From assembly GCA_048213135.1 (NCBI GenBank), contig PS015109.1:9413-73412 (forward strand): a stretch of 64,000 bases of DNA, read 5' to 3'. Shown here in pieces: positions 9,616-19,679 of this stretch (positions are counted from its first letter, which is position 1; each line of letters opens with the position of its first letter). The stretch comes from Reclinomonas americana ATCC 50394 (lineage: Eukaryota; Jakobida; Jakobea; Jakobida). Both the position numbers and the translations under genes were made by a program. The notes under the pieces were generated by a model. The model did no database searches, was not told the DNA's origin, and saw only the letters and a program-made list of their open reading frames with translations.

Positions 9616-10182
9616 GGTTGCAATCGGGCAAGTGGCCTTGGCTCGCAGACAATAGAAGAATTAATGTGTCCGAATCTGAAAGTGAGTTGGCGATCGCCCG
9701 CGTCCCACCTGCACATGCATATCGAGGAGGCCACTCAGACGCACACGGAGAGAGAGAGAGAAATGAAAGTGGCAGAGAGTGGGCAGGTGCTCGATGCAGC
9801 AGCAAAGAACAGGCTTTGAGCGCGCAGAAAAAACGGTTGCGAATTCTCGACTCGCTGCGAGAGCTCGACCTGGTTTCCGCCAACAGTTCGCCAAGATGCA
9901 CTTGTGCCGAATGACAACCAGCCGTGTGCATACCTGGATCAAGGCCAACTCGTGAGGCGCGGACGAGATGCAACATGCCTGGCACACATACACGAGAAAC
10001 AAAAGTTTGTCCGAACCGATATCTGTATCCCCGTAAAAGGAACAACAAAGGCCCGCTGCTCCCCTCTCCCCATCCATGTCACCGCTTTCGTTGCTGGTGT
10101 TGTCGTCTCTCCGCACACAGATAGCCTGGAGTGACTGCCAACGCACTTTTGTTGCTGACAGGACAGTCGACATCGACCTCGA
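9616..10182. other. Divergent intergenic region
   Basis: Lies between the start codons of the minus-strand secreted gene and the plus-strand nibrin gene; must contain both promoters. No exon, RNA gene or clear motif was identified. Confidence 0.5.
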
Positions 10183-10860
10183 ATGTGGCTTCTTGTGAGC
10201 GAAGCATGTCCACCCGACGTGCGCGACCTCTCGCTGCTGGATGGTAAACAACAAGACCACCTCCTTGTCCACCAACACGCACTCACTTACACTCACACAC
10301 AGCATCACACTATCTGTGTGCGTTCATCTGCAATCGCGCGTACACTGTCGGGCGCAATGGTGAGCTCTCTCTCTCTCTCACACACACGCACACTCTCTGA
10401 CTCACACACGCGCGCGCACACACACAGAGGAAAACAGCGACATCTTGCTGCAGAACGACAAGTCGATCTCACGGTATGAGTTGTCTCTCACTGGACCACA
10501 CTTTGACGACACACACACACACTCATGCATTATCACAGAGAGCACGCAAAGATCTCTGTTGAGATGCTCTCTGCAGACGAGCTGGTANNNNNNNNNNNNN
10601 NNNNNNNNNNNNNNNNNNNNNNNNNNNNNNNNNNNNNNNNNNNNNNNNNNNNNNNNNNNNNNNNNNNNNNNNNNNNNNNNNNNNNNNNNNNNNNNNNNNN
10701 NNNNNNNNNNNNNNNNNNNNNNNNNNNNNNNNNNNNNNNNNNNNNNNNNNNNNNNNNNNNNNNNNNNNNNNNNNNNNNNNNNNNNNNNNNNNNNNNNNNN
10801 NNNNNNNNNNNNNNNNNNNNNNNNNNNNNNNNNNNNNNNNNNNNNNNNNNNNNNNNNNNN

Positions 10861-10948
<88 letters not shown>

Positions 10949-13900
10949 CACATACTCAGGTCACCATTGTTGATTCATCTCGCTACGGGACCATTGTCGA
11001 CGGGAAAGCACTGCAGAGTGGATCGCGAGTGCAACTCGCCGACAATGCGCTGATCTTGTTTGGCAAGTTTGGGCACAGCTATCGGTGAGGGTGTGGCAAA
11101 GAGAGGTGCTCTCTTCCCCGTTCTCTTCTCCTCCCTCTCTGTCTTTCTTCCTTCTCTCATTCTCTTCCTCGCTCCCTTCCCTCTGTGTCTTACTTCCATT
11201 CCATCTATTATTCCTCTCCCTTTCCCCTTCCCTCTCCTCTCCGCTTTCCCCCACTACGTATTCACCACTTGTGTGGTGGCCCTGTCCATCTGCTTGGTCG
11301 GCGACTATTCCGATGGTGGTCTGAATGTCGACGTGTTTGCAGTCTGCGCTGGTTTCCGATCACGTTGAGTGTGTCTGTGAAGAAGAAGGTTTTGCGTTCG
11401 GAGGTGATGCCGGCTGCTGCTGTGTGTGGTAAGTACAGCGAATGGGGAAGAGAGGGACAACTCTTGCGCAGTCGACGATCTTCGTGGACGGTAATGTCGT
11501 TCGCACTCCCACTGTCGTTGGTCCTCGGTCGTTTCTCTTGCCCACACGCATTCTGTTCACCGAGCGCTATGTTCCCGCGCTCCGTCTTGCTTATGTCGCA
11601 CCCTTGCAGTCGTGTGTACTCGATGACTGAGTGACGGTTGTTGTCGCGATGTGTTCCCCGTGCTCCGTCTTTCTTATGTCGCACTCTCGCAGTTATGTGT
11701 GCTCGATGACTGAGTGAGAGTTGTTGTTGCGCTATGTTCCCCGTGCCCTCGCTGTTGTGTACACACGATGCTCGATTGTCTCTTTCGATCACCCAGCACC
11801 TCCTGTGTGAGAAAAGTCTTCGTCATCCTCCTGCACTCGGTGTGGACGAGAGTGCCAGTCGATTTTAACATTCTTCTCATTCCTCCCTCCCTCTCCCCCC
11901 CAACATGCACAGGCATTCCGCTGATCAAGAATCTCCGAGGTGATGTGGTGACCGCCACGCACTACGTGACAGACAAGATCACAGGCAGCGGGCCGTTGCG
12001 TGTGGATGCTTCACGTTACGGCTGCTCTTCTCCTGCTCACCGCTTGTCTCTCCCGTGTATGCGTGCAGTGACCTGAACGCCATGATGCACCTGCTGCCGA
12101 TTACATCGCCGCAGTGGGTTGTCGCCGTGGCGTCGCGGGCGTCGGTCATGTCGCCGCTGCCGTTCACCGGACTGTTCCGTGTGGCCGATGCAATCTGCGT
12201 TCACGAGCTCCTCCCTCCCCACCCACTCACTTTCATCGATGCAGACATGTGCCTCCCATCGACGACAGTATCAAGGAGATCGAGGGCGTCGACCTGACCC
12301 GCATCAACCTGTCGGTGCAGCCGTCACGCAAGCGCCTGTTTGAGGACACGGTGGTGGTGTTTTTCGACCGCCCGGAAGTTGCGAACCCAGGCACGCACAC
12401 GGTGCACGCGTTGTGTTCTTNNNNNNNNNNNNNNNNNNNNNNNNNNNNNNNNNNNNNNNNNNNNNNNNNNNNNNNNNNNNNNNNNNNNNNNNNNNNNNNN
12501 NNNNNNNNNNNNNNNNNNNNNNNNNNNNNNNNNNNNNNNNNNNNNNNNNNNNNNNNNNNNNNNNNNNNNNNNNNNNNNNNNNNNNNNNNNNNNNNNNNNN
12601 NNNNNNNNNNNNNNNNNNNNNNNNNNNNNNNNNNNNNNNNNNNNNNNNNNNNNNNNNNNNNNNNNNNNNNNNNNNNNNNNNNNNNNNNNNNNNNNNNNNN
12701 NNNNNNNNNNNNNNNNNNNNNNNNNNNNNNCTCCTCACACTTGTCCCCTTGCCTACAGTTCATCCAACTGAGCTCGCTGATCTACGCCGGCGCTGGTCTC
12801 GCACACGACGCCTCGTCGTGGCTGCTGGACGATGAGTTTATCCGGCAGTATCGCACCGCCATTATGATGGATCCCACGGAAGCCACGCTGCCCGACTACA
12901 TCACGGAGGACAGCCCCGAGTGGGAGGCCACCAGCAAACTAATGCTCGACAAGAGCGACTGGTTGCGCGACCACGGATTCCAGCTGTACACCGTTGCGTC
13001 TCTCTCGTTGTGACAGGGAGAGAGCATTCTTCAATCCCTTCCTTGATTCTTGCGGTGTGTGTGGAGACGATCGGTTGCTGAACACGCTCTCCCTTTGGGT
13101 GTTTTGACTCAGCACATGCTCAGTCCCTCTCATATCTCCTTATGTCTTGGGTATGTTGAACTTCTCAGCTGCCAAACTTGCTCGTCTCTCTCTTCTCTTA
13201 TGCTTTCCTTGTCTTGCTGACTGTCACCCTTCCTCCCCTTGTCTCCTTCCTTTCGTCTTGCAATATGTTGATCTATTCAGCAACCGAGCATGTTCTGTCT
13301 CTCTCTCTGGGGAGTGATTGTCTCGCTGACTGTCGTGCTCCCGTCCCCTTCCCCTTCCCCCCTTCCCCCCTTCCCATTCCCACTCGCCTACCCTCACCCT
13401 TCCCCCTTCCCCCTTCCCCCTTTCCCCTTCCCCCTTGCCGTCCCCCTCTCCACCTTCGCCTTCCCTGACCTCCCTTTCCCTGTTCGGCAGATCCAAGAGC
13501 TCACGCTCTGCATCATGTTCAACACACGTGACCGGTGGTTCTGTGAACCGCGCTCCATTCCACCCGAGCCGCCCGGTTTGTTAATTTGTGCATAATCGAG
13601 GCCTTTTCCCCTTGCTCACACTTGTCGGCGCAGTCCATCAACCGGTCGTCGTCACCGGGTCCTCCGCCGCGGCCGCGCTGTCGTCGCTCCTGGGTGGTGC
13701 CGCTGGTGGCGACGGTGACGAAGACAGTGACGACGCCTTTCGGTAACAACACAGTGTCACAAACCGTTCTCAAAATCGTGCGCCTCACACCGCGTGCCGT
13801 CTGCAGAGCAACCAGCGAGTTCATGCCATTGGTGATTCGCCGACCACCGGCACCGTCGGCCACCCACAACGTAGGGGCCGCCGTCGAGGGGCCAGATTTT

Positions 13901-14720
13901 CGACGCTTCAAGAAGGTGCGTTGCCCTGCCCTACTTGTGTCTCACATTGGCCGGCGACGCTTGACTCACCAGTTATCGTGTAGCAACGTGTGTTTGGCAA
14001 GTACGGCGGTGCCACGGAGGCACTGGTGGGGCGACGAGAGACCAATGAGCGACGACGACGAGTGGATGTGTGCCTGCCAACCGACGCTCGAGTGGCAGCA
14101 AATGGTGCGAACGGCGACGACGAGGACGAGGAATTCGAGTTTGACGATCGACAAGTCGAGTGTCTGTTTGGGCCCGCTGCGCCACGGGCTGGCTCGTTGC
14201 GTCTCTCACTTTCTCACTGCGCTGTGCCAGCAAACTTACTGCATCAGCAAGCAGCCAACGACCGTCACGTGCTGCCGCCAAGACCGCCAAACCCGCGAAG
14301 CGCGTTGCGAGTGCTGTGGACGACGGCGAAGACGACTACGACCTGGACGACTACGACGACGACGGTCGACCGAAGCGACAGGCACGTAAGCGCCGTGCAC
14401 CGGCAGCCGTGTCGTCCGACGAGTACGACGATGGCGACAATGACTCGGATCACAGCGTGTCCACCGCGCTTGGGCAGCTGCGGGAGCGTCCCAAAGTGCA
14501 GAGTACCATCTTTGGCACCAAGGTCGCCACCGCCGCTGCGCCGCCGGCCAAGGCACGCAAGACGGCGGAGAAGACCACTGCCACTGGTGGCAAGCGAGCC
14601 ACCGGAAAACGCGGTGGCAAGAAGGCTGCTGCTGCCGCCCCTGCCGCAGCGGCAAAAGACTTTGGCTCCAATCCCTTCTCGTTTGACAGTGCCGAGGAAG
14701 ACGACGACGATGGCGAGTAA
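10183..14720 (+). CDS. NBN: Nibrin (NBS1), MRN-complex subunit
   Basis: Multi-exon gene for the regulatory subunit of the Mre11-Rad50-Nbs1 DNA double-strand-break complex (nucleus). The start MWLLVSEACPPDVRDLSLLD resembles the N-terminus of animal nibrins. The FHA domain has YTVGRN (about 10335), LLQNDKSISR (about 10445) and SSRYGTIVDG (about 10975). Tandem BRCT-like segments follow (about 11930-13550), including PPIDDSI, which aligns with the inter-BRCT part of NBN. The motif DFRRFKK at about 13895 matches the Mre11-binding FKK motif, and the C-terminus is acidic (about 14640-14720), as expected for the ATM/Tel1-binding tail. Several introns begin GTTGCG (11995, 12993, 14196). Gaps at 10589-10860 and 12421-12730 remove part of the FHA and second BRCT regions. 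Stop TAA 14718-14720. Confidence 0.85.
10589..10860. other. Assembly gap (272 N)
   Basis: Run of N inside the FHA-encoding part of the nibrin gene; bordered on the right by (CT)n(CA)n. Confidence 0.99.
10861..10950. repeat. (CT)n(CA)n compound microsatellite
   Basis: About 30 bp of CT followed by about 55 bp of CA, in a nibrin intron; likely cause of the adjoining gap. Confidence 0.95.
11630..11745. repeat. Tandem imperfect repeat in nibrin intron
   Basis: Two or three units of about 70-75 bp (11570-11640, 11640-11715, 11715-11770), each with a core close to GTGCTCGATGACTGAGTGA, GTTGTTG and GCTATGTTCCC(G/C). Intronic minisatellite. Confidence 0.7.
12421..12730. other. Assembly gap (310 N)
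   Basis: Run of N within the BRCT-encoding part of nibrin; the same gene continues in the same orientation on both sides. Confidence 0.99.
13330..13480. repeat. Polypyrimidine C/T mirror-type tract
   Basis: Long CCCCTTCCCC-type run in a nibrin intron just upstream of a CAG acceptor (about 13491). It is nearly pure pyrimidine on the sense strand, so it can act as an extended polypyrimidine tract and could form triplex DNA. Confidence 0.8.
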
Positions 14721-14924
14721 ATCACAAAGACAATGACACAATGTGACAGTCCGCTCAACAAAGTCGACCTTGCCTGTTTAAGCGCTGGAGAGGGGGATTC
14801 GGCAACGGCTCGTAAAATCACAGAATACTACGGAATTTCACTGAAGAGAGAGAATGAGAGATTGAAAACAAGTGGCACTCACGACACCAGCGCGCGTGAG
14901 GCGATGTACAGACAACGATGACGA

Positions 14925-15323
14925 CTACTTTCGTCCTGAGACTCCACTCGGCCCGGCACCGCTGCCGCCTGCTGCTGCTGAAGACGGCTCCGATCCCCAC
15001 TCCACATAGCCAGGCGTCTCGGCGGCCTTGTACTCGTCGACCAGACTTTGCACGATTTCCCTGCGCGACGCAACAGGGTGGTGAGTGCTGCTGTCGCGTA
15101 TGCGGAGAGGATCATCACGTAAACCTTGACGAGTCGAACTCCTCGAGACCGTCGGAGAACATGTCCAGCGCCTGATAGTTGGCAAGGAAAGCACCCTTGC
15201 GACGCAGCTTGTCGTATTGATCCAGCGTGCGCGAGAACAACTGCTGAATGCTGGTGTGGTTGGCGAGCATCAGGCCGCTCACTCGATGCTGCGCGGGAGT
15301 GAGTAAGGACGAAAGAAGAATGT
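14925..15323 (-). CDS. TUBG1: Gamma-tubulin, C-terminal exons
   Basis: Minus-strand exons encode the end of gamma-tubulin, the microtubule-nucleating tubulin of gamma-TuRC at basal bodies and centrosomes. About 15290-15130 reads [20 protein letters not shown] and ...[15 protein letters not shown]; about 15060-14925 reads [20 protein letters not shown] followed by a Ser/Gly tail ending SGRK. The order matches the family's last about 110 residues. The preceding part of the protein should lie at higher coordinates on the minus strand but is instead found on the plus strand at 15344-16238. The gene is therefore split by a contig orientation error (see findings). Confidence 0.9.
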
Positions 15324-15343
15324 NNNNNNNNNNNNNNNNNNNN
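15324..15343. other. Assembly gap (20 N)
   Basis: Placeholder-size gap; left boundary of the inverted contig. Confidence 0.99.
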
Positions 15344-16238
15344 GGCATGGGCTCCTACCTGTTGGAGAAGCTGAACGATCGGTACCCCAAGAAGCTCATC
15401 CAGTCGTACTCGGTGTTCCCCAATCAGCTGGAGAGCAGCGATGTGGTCGTGCAGCCGTACAACTCCATTCTCACTCTCAAGCGTCTGGCCGCCAACGCTG
15501 ACTGCGTCGTTGCGTCGCGCGCGAAGCTGATTCCTTGCGCAGCAGCATTTCAACTCTAACACGCAATGTGTGCATAGGTGGTGCTGGACAACACTGCCCT
15601 CACGCGCATTGCCGTCGACCGTCTGCACTTGACAAACCCCACCTTTGGTCAGGTCAACTCGCTGGTCTCCACGGTCATGGCCGCCTCGACCACCACTCTG
15701 CGGTACCCTGGTGCGTGTGGAGGCTGAGAGAAAAAGGAGGGAGAGTGAGAGGAGACAGAAGATTGCTCACTTTCTTTTGTTATGATGCACAGGGTACATG
15801 AACAACGATCTGATTGGCCTGGTGGCCTCGCTGATCCCGACGCCACGGTGCCACTTCCTCATGACTGGCTACACTCCGCTGTCGATCGATCGCGACTCTT
15901 CGCAGCACGTGCGCAAGACGTCGGTGTTGGACGTCATGCGGCGCCTGCTGCAAACCAAGAACATCATGGTCTCGTGTTCCACACGCCGAGGGTAAGTTAT
16001 CTCTTGAAGGCTGCTTGTCCACGACAGTTGCTGACGCCTCCACGCAGCTGCTACATGTCGATTCTGAACATTATCCAAGGCGAAGTGGATCCAACACAAG
16101 TGCACAAGTCGCTGCAGCGCATTCGTGAACGCAAGCTGGCCACTTTCATCCCGTGGGGCCCGGCCTCGATTCAAGTCGCGCTCTCCAAGAAGTCGCCCTA
16201 CATTGAGACAGCAGTTGCGTCTCGCGCGCGGTGCCCGC
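15344..16238 (+). CDS. TUBG1: Gamma-tubulin, central exons on an inverted contig
   Basis: Plus-strand exons encode, in order, [94 protein letters not shown] and [16 protein letters not shown]. This is the middle of gamma-tubulin, from the nucleotide-binding core to the intermediate domain. Both the preceding part (ending HGIAGGTGS at 16327) and the following part (starting HRVSGLM at about 15290) are on the minus strand. The contig is bounded by gaps on both sides, so flipping it restores one continuous minus-strand gene. Two introns begin GTTGCG (15509 and 16214); others begin GTGCGT and GTAAGT. Confidence 0.92.
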
Positions 16239-16326
16239 NNNNNNNNNNNNNNNNNNNNNNNNNNNNNNNNNNNNNNNNNNNNNNNNNNNNNNNNNNNNNN
16301 NNNNNNNNNNNNNNNNNNNNNNNNNN
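16239..16326. other. Assembly gap (88 N)
   Basis: Right boundary of the inverted gamma-tubulin contig. Confidence 0.99.
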
Positions 16327-16740
16327 AGAGCCTGTGCCGCCCGCAATGCCGTGGATCATCAGGAAGCCCTCGAGGGAATCACTGCCGTCGGCCTCGCGAT
16401 CAATCATCTCCATAATGTCCTCGTGCACCTTTTCCGCCTGCTCGAAACCTGCGGGAGGGGTAGGAGGGTGAGGGTGAGGGAGAAAGCGGGGAGGCAGGTG
16501 CGAGGTGAACGCACCAGAGCCCCAGTTGTTGCCGGCACCACCGCCCTCGGGTGAAATGTAGATGTTTTCCGGGTTGAACAGGTTGTGGTAGGTGCTGTTC
16601 TGGATGCCGTTGATGACCTGCGGGAAAGGAGTCGTGAGGCACTTGTCAGTGTGACAAGGAACAGAGAGCACGAAACTCGTGGTTCCAAATCGCACAGCAG
16701 AGCGCGGGGGATGTAGTGTTCGTCGTCGGCCTGCGGAGAG
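16327..16740 (-). CDS. TUBG1: Gamma-tubulin, N-terminal-side exons
   Basis: Minus-strand exons: about 16735-16678 ([18 protein letters not shown]), about 16617-16512 ([20 protein letters not shown] and [13 protein letters not shown]) and about 16449-16327 ([20 protein letters not shown] and the tubulin signature HGIAGGTGS, cut by the gap). These are the GTP-binding regions of gamma-tubulin. The first about 60 residues, including the usual start and QxGQCGNQ motif, are not found. Upstream lies only low-complexity intron-like sequence (16740-17493) and then a gap, so the 5' exons are missing or misplaced in this assembly. Confidence 0.9.
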
Positions 16741-17493
16741 GTGAGGGTGAGGGAAAAGGAGAGGGAGAACGGAGAGGGAGGGAAAGAGAGTGGGTGTGTG
16801 TGAGAGAGAAAGAGAAGAGAAAGACACAGAAGCAGAGACAGAGAACAAGCGAAGTGCCAAAGAAAGACAGCAGAGAGCAGAAAGACGCAGTGTGCGCGTG
16901 CGTGAGAGAAAGAAAAAAGCAAGACACAGAAGGAATCGGATGAAGAAGAACGAAAAAGAGAAGAGAGGCAACAATACCAGGTTGAACGCATGAACAACGA
17001 AGCGTCAAGCACAGACAAAGAAAAAGCACATGCCACAAAAAGAGAGCAAAGAGCAGAAAGACATAGTGTGCGTTCGTGCGCTCGTGTGTGAGAGAAAGAA
17101 AAGAGAAAGAGGCACAAGGGGAAAACAAAGCCAAAAGAAAAGCACACGAGAGAGAGAGATGAAGAAAGACAACAAAGTAAACACAGAGAACAGAGAGTGC
17201 ATGAACAAGCAGAGTCAACAAGCAGCGCAAGCACACACAGAGAGAGAGAGAGAGATGAGGAAAGACAACAAAGTAAGCACAGAACAGAGAGCGCGTGAAC
17301 AAGGCAGCGTCAACAAGCAGCACAAACAGAGCGAAAGAGAGAGACGGGGAACAGAGCGCATAACAAGGACAACAGAGTTAACACAGATAATAGGTGGACT
17401 GCACAGGCAGCGTCAACAAACAAGTGAAGGGCCACACACACACACACACAAACACAAAGAACACGCGCAGAGAAAGAGAAGGGCACTAGAGAA
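16741..17493. repeat. Purine-rich tandem-repeat region
   Basis: About 750 bp of A/G-rich sequence (C/T-rich on the gamma-tubulin sense strand) made of degenerate units. AGAGCAGAAAGAC..AGTGTGCG recurs near 16875 and 17055; AACAAG.CAG.GTCAACAAGCAG recurs near 17200, 17297 and 17400. It is probably an expanded 5' intron of gamma-tubulin. Open frames through it are low-complexity and not coding. Confidence 0.7.
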
Positions 17494-17525
17494 NNNNNNN
17501 NNNNNNNNNNNNNNNNNNNNNNNNN
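17494..17525. other. Assembly gap (32 N)
   Basis: Run of N; the 5' ends of both neighbouring genes (gamma-tubulin and the CX9C protein) are lost here. Confidence 0.99.
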
Positions 17526-18122
17526 GATCGTGTGCAAATGACCAAAGGCCGACAGGCGTCGACCAAGGAGTGTGAGCCGTTCTTTGATGCCTTCAAGCAG
17601 TGCAAGAAGAAGGCGGTGAGTGGGAGAGAGAGAGAGAGAGAGAGAGAAGGGGGCAAAGGAGGGGAAGAGTGACTGAGGAAGAGTGATGCATTGTGATGAT
17701 CGGAAGATGCGACGAGAGGGAGATAGAGTGACTGTGTCTATCTTGCATACTGAGGAGCAAGAGGGACAGTGAGAGACTGAGAGGCTGAGAGCGAGAGAGA
17801 GGTAGGGACGGAGGCAGACAGACTGAGATAGGGACAAGTCCAGAAGAGAGGGCAAGAGGAAGAGTGTTGTCTTGCGATCGGAACGGCCACACGCACACAC
17901 ACGCACACACACACCAGCGCACGCAGACATACAGACTGATAACAATTGATCATTCTCGCTCAACTTTCACCTGTCTCCTCTCTCTCTCTCTCTTGTCTCT
18001 CGTCGCAGTTTGAGGATCGGAAGAGGCAACGAGAGGCACAACAAAAGCCAATGTTTGGCTTCTTGCAACGCAAGGAATCTCCGGCGCCGACAGCTCCTCC
18101 GGAGAGTGATCGCAGCAAGTGA
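17526..18122 (+). CDS. Small CX9C-type protein, 3' part
   Basis: Two exons: 17526-17614 and 18010-18122, joined by a GTGAGT...CAG intron. Encoded: MTKGRQASTKECEPFFDAFK then QCKKKA, followed by FEDRKRQREAQQKPMFGFLQ and a short Pro/Ser tail ending SDRSK, stop 18120-18122. CEPFFDAFKQC is a CX9C element like those in twin-CX9C mitochondrial intermembrane-space proteins, but no second CX9C is visible in the part present. The N-terminus is in the gap. It may be a mitochondrial assembly factor; this is a guess from one motif. Tail-to-tail with the CC2D2A-like gene, 75 bp between stops. Confidence 0.5.
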
Positions 18123-18197
18123 GGAGTTTCGTTTTTCTTTTTTTTTAATCTCTCAGTGATAAAAAAGGAATGGCGAGTCGTTGAGTGCGGTGGTGGA

Positions 18198-18739
18198 TCA
18201 GAGCACGACTCCGGCGGCGTCGAGATGCACAGGTGGTTCTGGGATCACTTCGCTGTCGGGCACCGGTTTGATCTGCAAGCGGGAGGTGTCAGAAGCAGCA
18301 ATGGTGCAAAGAAAGGAAGATGTCGAAGAGTCACTCGCTCTCTGTGCACACATGCGCACAGTGACGGGGAATAGCCTCGCTGAACACACACACATACACG
18401 CAAACACCGCCTTGCGTGCAATGGAGAACAACAGCTTCGCTGAATTTGCATTTGTGGGCGGGTAGCTCTCTCTCGCTTTCTTGCTCTCTCTCTCTTCACG
18501 CACACACGCAGTGGAGAACAACAGCCTCGCAGAAGTTGCATGAACACATACTCCGTCTGTGTCTGGCTGGCTGTCACGCACGAACACCGTGGACGCAGTG
18601 AAGGACAACAGCTTCGCTGAATTTGCCAGCGGGGGAATGTAACCTCCCCGCACTCTGCATGCACTCACACACTCACTCCCTCTCTCACTCCCTCTCTCAC
18701 TCCCTCTCTCACATACCCACTCACTCCCTCACTCGCTCC

Positions 18740-18788
<49 letters not shown>

Positions 18789-19642
18789 NNNNNNNNNNNN
18801 NNNNNNNNNNNNNNNNNNNNNNNNNNNNNNNNNNNNNNNNNNNNNNNNNNNNNNNNNNNNNNNNNNNNNNNNNNNNNNNNNNNNNNNNNNNNNNNNNNNN
18901 NNNNNNNNNNNNNNNNNNNNNNNNNNNNNNNNNNNNNNNNNNNNNNNNNNNNNNNNNNNNNNNNNNNNNNNNNNNNNNNNNNNNNNNNNNNNNNNNNNNN
19001 NNNNNNNNNNNNNNNNNNNNNNNNNNNNNNNNNNNNNNNNNNNNNNNNNNNNNNNNNNNNNNNNNNNNNNNNNNNNNNNNNNNNNNNNNNNNNNNNNNNN
19101 NNNNNNNNNNNNNNNNNNNNNNNNNNNNNNNNNNNNNNNNNNNNNNNNNNNNNNNNNNNNNNNNNNNNNNNNNNNNNNNNNNNNNNNNNNNNNNNNNNNN
19201 NNNNNNNNNNNNNNNNNNNNNNNNNNNNNNNNNNNNNNNNNNNNNNNNNNNNNNNNNNNNNNNNNNNNNNNNNNNNNNNNNNNNNNNNNNNNNNNNNNNN
19301 NNNNNNNNNNNNNNNNNNNNNNNNNNNNNNNNNNNNNNNNNNNNNNNNNNNNNNNNNNNNNNNNNNNNNNNNNNNNNNNNNNNNNNNNNNNNNNNNNNNN
19401 NNNNNNNNNNNNNNNNNNNNNNNNNNNNNNNNNNNNNNNNNNNNNNNNNNNNNNNNNNNNNNNNNNNNNNNNNNNNNNNNNNNNNNNNNNNNNNNNNNNN
19501 NNNNNNNNNNNNNNNNNNNNNNNNNNNNNNNNNNNNNNNNNNNNNNNNNNNNNNNNNNNNNNNNNNNNNNNNNNNNNNNNNNNNNNNNNNNNNNNNNNNN
19601 NNNNNNNNNNNNNNNNNNNNNNNNNNNNNNNNNNNNNNNNNN

Positions 19643-19679
<37 letters not shown>

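Noticed and set aside
15344-16238. True genomic inversion or trans-splicing of gamma-tubulin
   Set aside because: Both breakpoints coincide exactly with assembly gaps and all exons are otherwise intact, so a scaffold orientation error is simpler.
16404-17323. Minus-strand frames of 225-276 codons rich in Leu, Ser, Phe and Cys upstream of gamma-tubulin
   Set aside because: Translations of a purine/pyrimidine-biased repeat; they merely join onto a shifted frame of the tubulin exons.
17526-18122. Assigning the CX9C fragment to a specific COX assembly factor
   Set aside because: Only one CX9C is visible and the N-terminal part is in a gap, so no specific name can be supported.
18345-18640. Spaced repeats considered as a CRISPR-like array
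   Set aside because: Repeats are degenerate, spacing is irregular and the locus is an intron of a eukaryotic gene.
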